Notes under the pieces: generated by a model | What the model was told of the DNA's origin: nothing | Database searches by the model: none | Seen by the model: only the letters and a program-made list of their open reading frames with translations | Assembly (NCBI GenBank): GCA_030151165.1 | Contig: JASLEM010000338.1 | Coordinates: forward strand, 1 to 5,634 | Direction: 5' to 3' | Source: Burkholderiaceae bacterium | GTDB taxonomy: Bacteria > Pseudomonadota > Gammaproteobacteria > Burkholderiales > Burkholderiaceae | Length of the DNA stretch: 5,634 bases | Position numbers and translations under genes: made by a program | Shown here: in pieces, positions 5,131 to 5,634 of the stretch | How positions within the stretch are numbered: position 1 is the first letter of the stretch | Layout: each line of letters begins with the position of its first letter

Positions 5131-5138
5131 TCCTTCGC

Positions 5139-5634
5139 GTGCAACGTTTCCTCCTTTTCTTCCCGCGCGCCGTCGCCTCGGCGGCGCTCCCGGCGCTGTT
5201 GACCCTGTTGACGCTGGCGGCGTTGCCGTTCGCGGCCCGTGCGCAGGATCAGGCGTCCCCGGCCGACCAGGAATCCTGGAACGCCCACTTCCAGGCGACC
5301 TACGTGCGCCAGGTGCAGCCGTCGTTCCGCTCGCCGTACGCGGGCGGGCACAGCCTGCGCGGCGCCGCGGGCGCGAGCTACTCGATCACCGGCACGATGT
5401 CGCTGGGCCTGCGGCTCGGCGAGTCCACCGAGCTCTACGCCGACCCCGAGGTCGCGCAGGGCGTGCCGCTGTCGGGGCTCGTCGGGCTCGCGGCGTTCCC
5501 CAACGGCGAGCTCGCGAAGACCTCGGGCGCGCAGCTCAAGCTCTATCGCGCGCGGCTGTTCGTGCGCCATACCTTCGAGCTCGGCGGCGACGCCACGACC
5601 GTCGACGGCGACGCCAACCAGCTGAAGTCGACCT
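5139..5634 (+). CDS. Carbohydrate porin (OprB-like) precursor, N-terminal fragment
   Basis: The gene starts at GTG 5139 and runs off the right edge, leaving 165 codons. Residues 1-35 are a signal peptide: a short basic start (VQRF, PR), a hydrophobic core rich in Leu/Ala, and an AARA cleavage box before QDQASPADQESW. The mature part begins WNAHFQATYVRQVQPSFRSPYAGGHSL, then alternating strands such as SLGLRLGESTELYADPEVAQG, the stretch VPLSGLVGLAAFPNGELAKTSG, and YRARLFVRHTFELGG. From memory this matches the N-terminus of Burkholderiales proteins annotated as carbohydrate porins, outer-membrane beta barrels that let sugars or small solutes diffuse into the periplasm. Alternating aromatic and polar residues fit barrel strands. 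It has its own promoter and long structured leader, which suggests expression control separate from the exporter. Substrate unknown. Confidence 0.8.
   Translation, partial: MQRFLLFFPRAVASAALPALLTLLTLAALPFAARAQDQASPADQESWNAHFQATYVRQVQPSFRSPYAGGHSLRGAAGASYSITGTMSLGLRLGESTELYADPEVAQGVPLSGLVGLAAFPNGELAKTSGAQLKLYRARLFVRHTFELGGDATTVDGDANQLKST

Larger units (their letters stand above)
4679..5138. other. 460-base intergenic region between exporter and porin
   Basis: Bases 4679-4836 show no gene: a CCGCCG-TCG-CGGCGG hairpin (4732-4746), a direct repeat CAATGCG (4802-4808, 4817-4823), and no convincing exporter promoter. Bases 4837-5138 hold a plus-strand promoter, a structured leader, an intrinsic terminator and two further hairpins ending at the porin ribosome binding site; these have their own entries. 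A plus-strand open frame at 4804-5202 is Arg/Pro-rich, has no recognisable domain and runs through the terminator and the porin signal peptide in another frame, so I do not call it. Confidence 0.7.

Noticed and set aside
4804..5202. Plus-strand 132-codon open frame across the leader and terminator
   Set aside because: Arg/Pro-rich, no recognisable domain or good ribosome site; it crosses the terminator and runs into the porin signal peptide in a different frame.
5239..5625. ATG-started plus-strand frame inside the porin region
   Set aside because: The GTG-started frame from 5139 has a signal peptide, a strong ribosome site and porin motifs; this one is an Arg/Ser-rich shadow.
1..5634. tRNA or rRNA genes, insertion sequences, CRISPR arrays, phage genes or attachment sites
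   Set aside because: No cloverleaf-like segments, terminal inverted repeats with a transposase, or regularly spaced repeats were found on reading both strands.

Overview
The window looks like chromosomal DNA of a high-GC betaproteobacterium of the order Burkholderiales. Third codon positions are almost all G or C. The neighbours fit that group: an AsmA-type envelope protein, a DmlA/TtuC-type decarboxylating dehydrogenase, a LysE exporter and an OprB-like porin. A GC-rich intergenic repeat (CCCCCTCGGGGGGCAGCGA...GTGGGGGCG) resembles, from memory, repeats abundant in Comamonadaceae and Rubrivivax/Leptothrix-like genomes. I see no sign of a phage, transposon, plasmid or CRISPR array.

Layout: (1) bases 1-217, minus strand, hold the N-terminus of an AsmA-family protein that runs off the left edge. 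(2) A 193-base divergent gap carries a 7+7 inverted repeat. (3) Bases 411-3902, plus strand, form a three-gene catabolic operon: a beta-hydroxyacid dehydrogenase, a tartrate/D-malate decarboxylating dehydrogenase and an NAD(P)-dependent aldehyde dehydrogenase. The last two overlap by ATGA. (4) A 137-base convergent gap contains strong hairpins of the repeat type. (5) Bases 4040-4678, minus strand, encode a LysE/RhtB exporter. (6) A 460-base gap contains a good sigma70-type promoter, a structured leader and a textbook intrinsic terminator in the middle of non-coding DNA, followed by two more perfect hairpins. (7) From 5139, plus strand, a GTG-started porin precursor with a signal peptide runs off the right edge.

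The operon enzymes make a plausible linear route. An alcohol is oxidised to, or formed from, a semialdehyde by the first enzyme. The aldehyde dehydrogenase makes the acid. The DmlA/TtuC enzyme decarboxylates a 2-hydroxy diacid (D-malate or tartrate) to a central metabolite such as pyruvate. One concrete guess is 3,4-dihydroxybutyrate to malic semialdehyde to D-malate to pyruvate. This is inference from families and context. No dedicated transporter or regulator is visible next to the operon.

The most interesting non-coding item is the promoter, leader and terminator upstream of the porin (4837-5138). It would give either a stand-alone small RNA of about 180 nt or an attenuated porin leader. 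A further hairpin directly abuts and partly covers the porin ribosome binding site. I could not match it to a known RNA family by eye.
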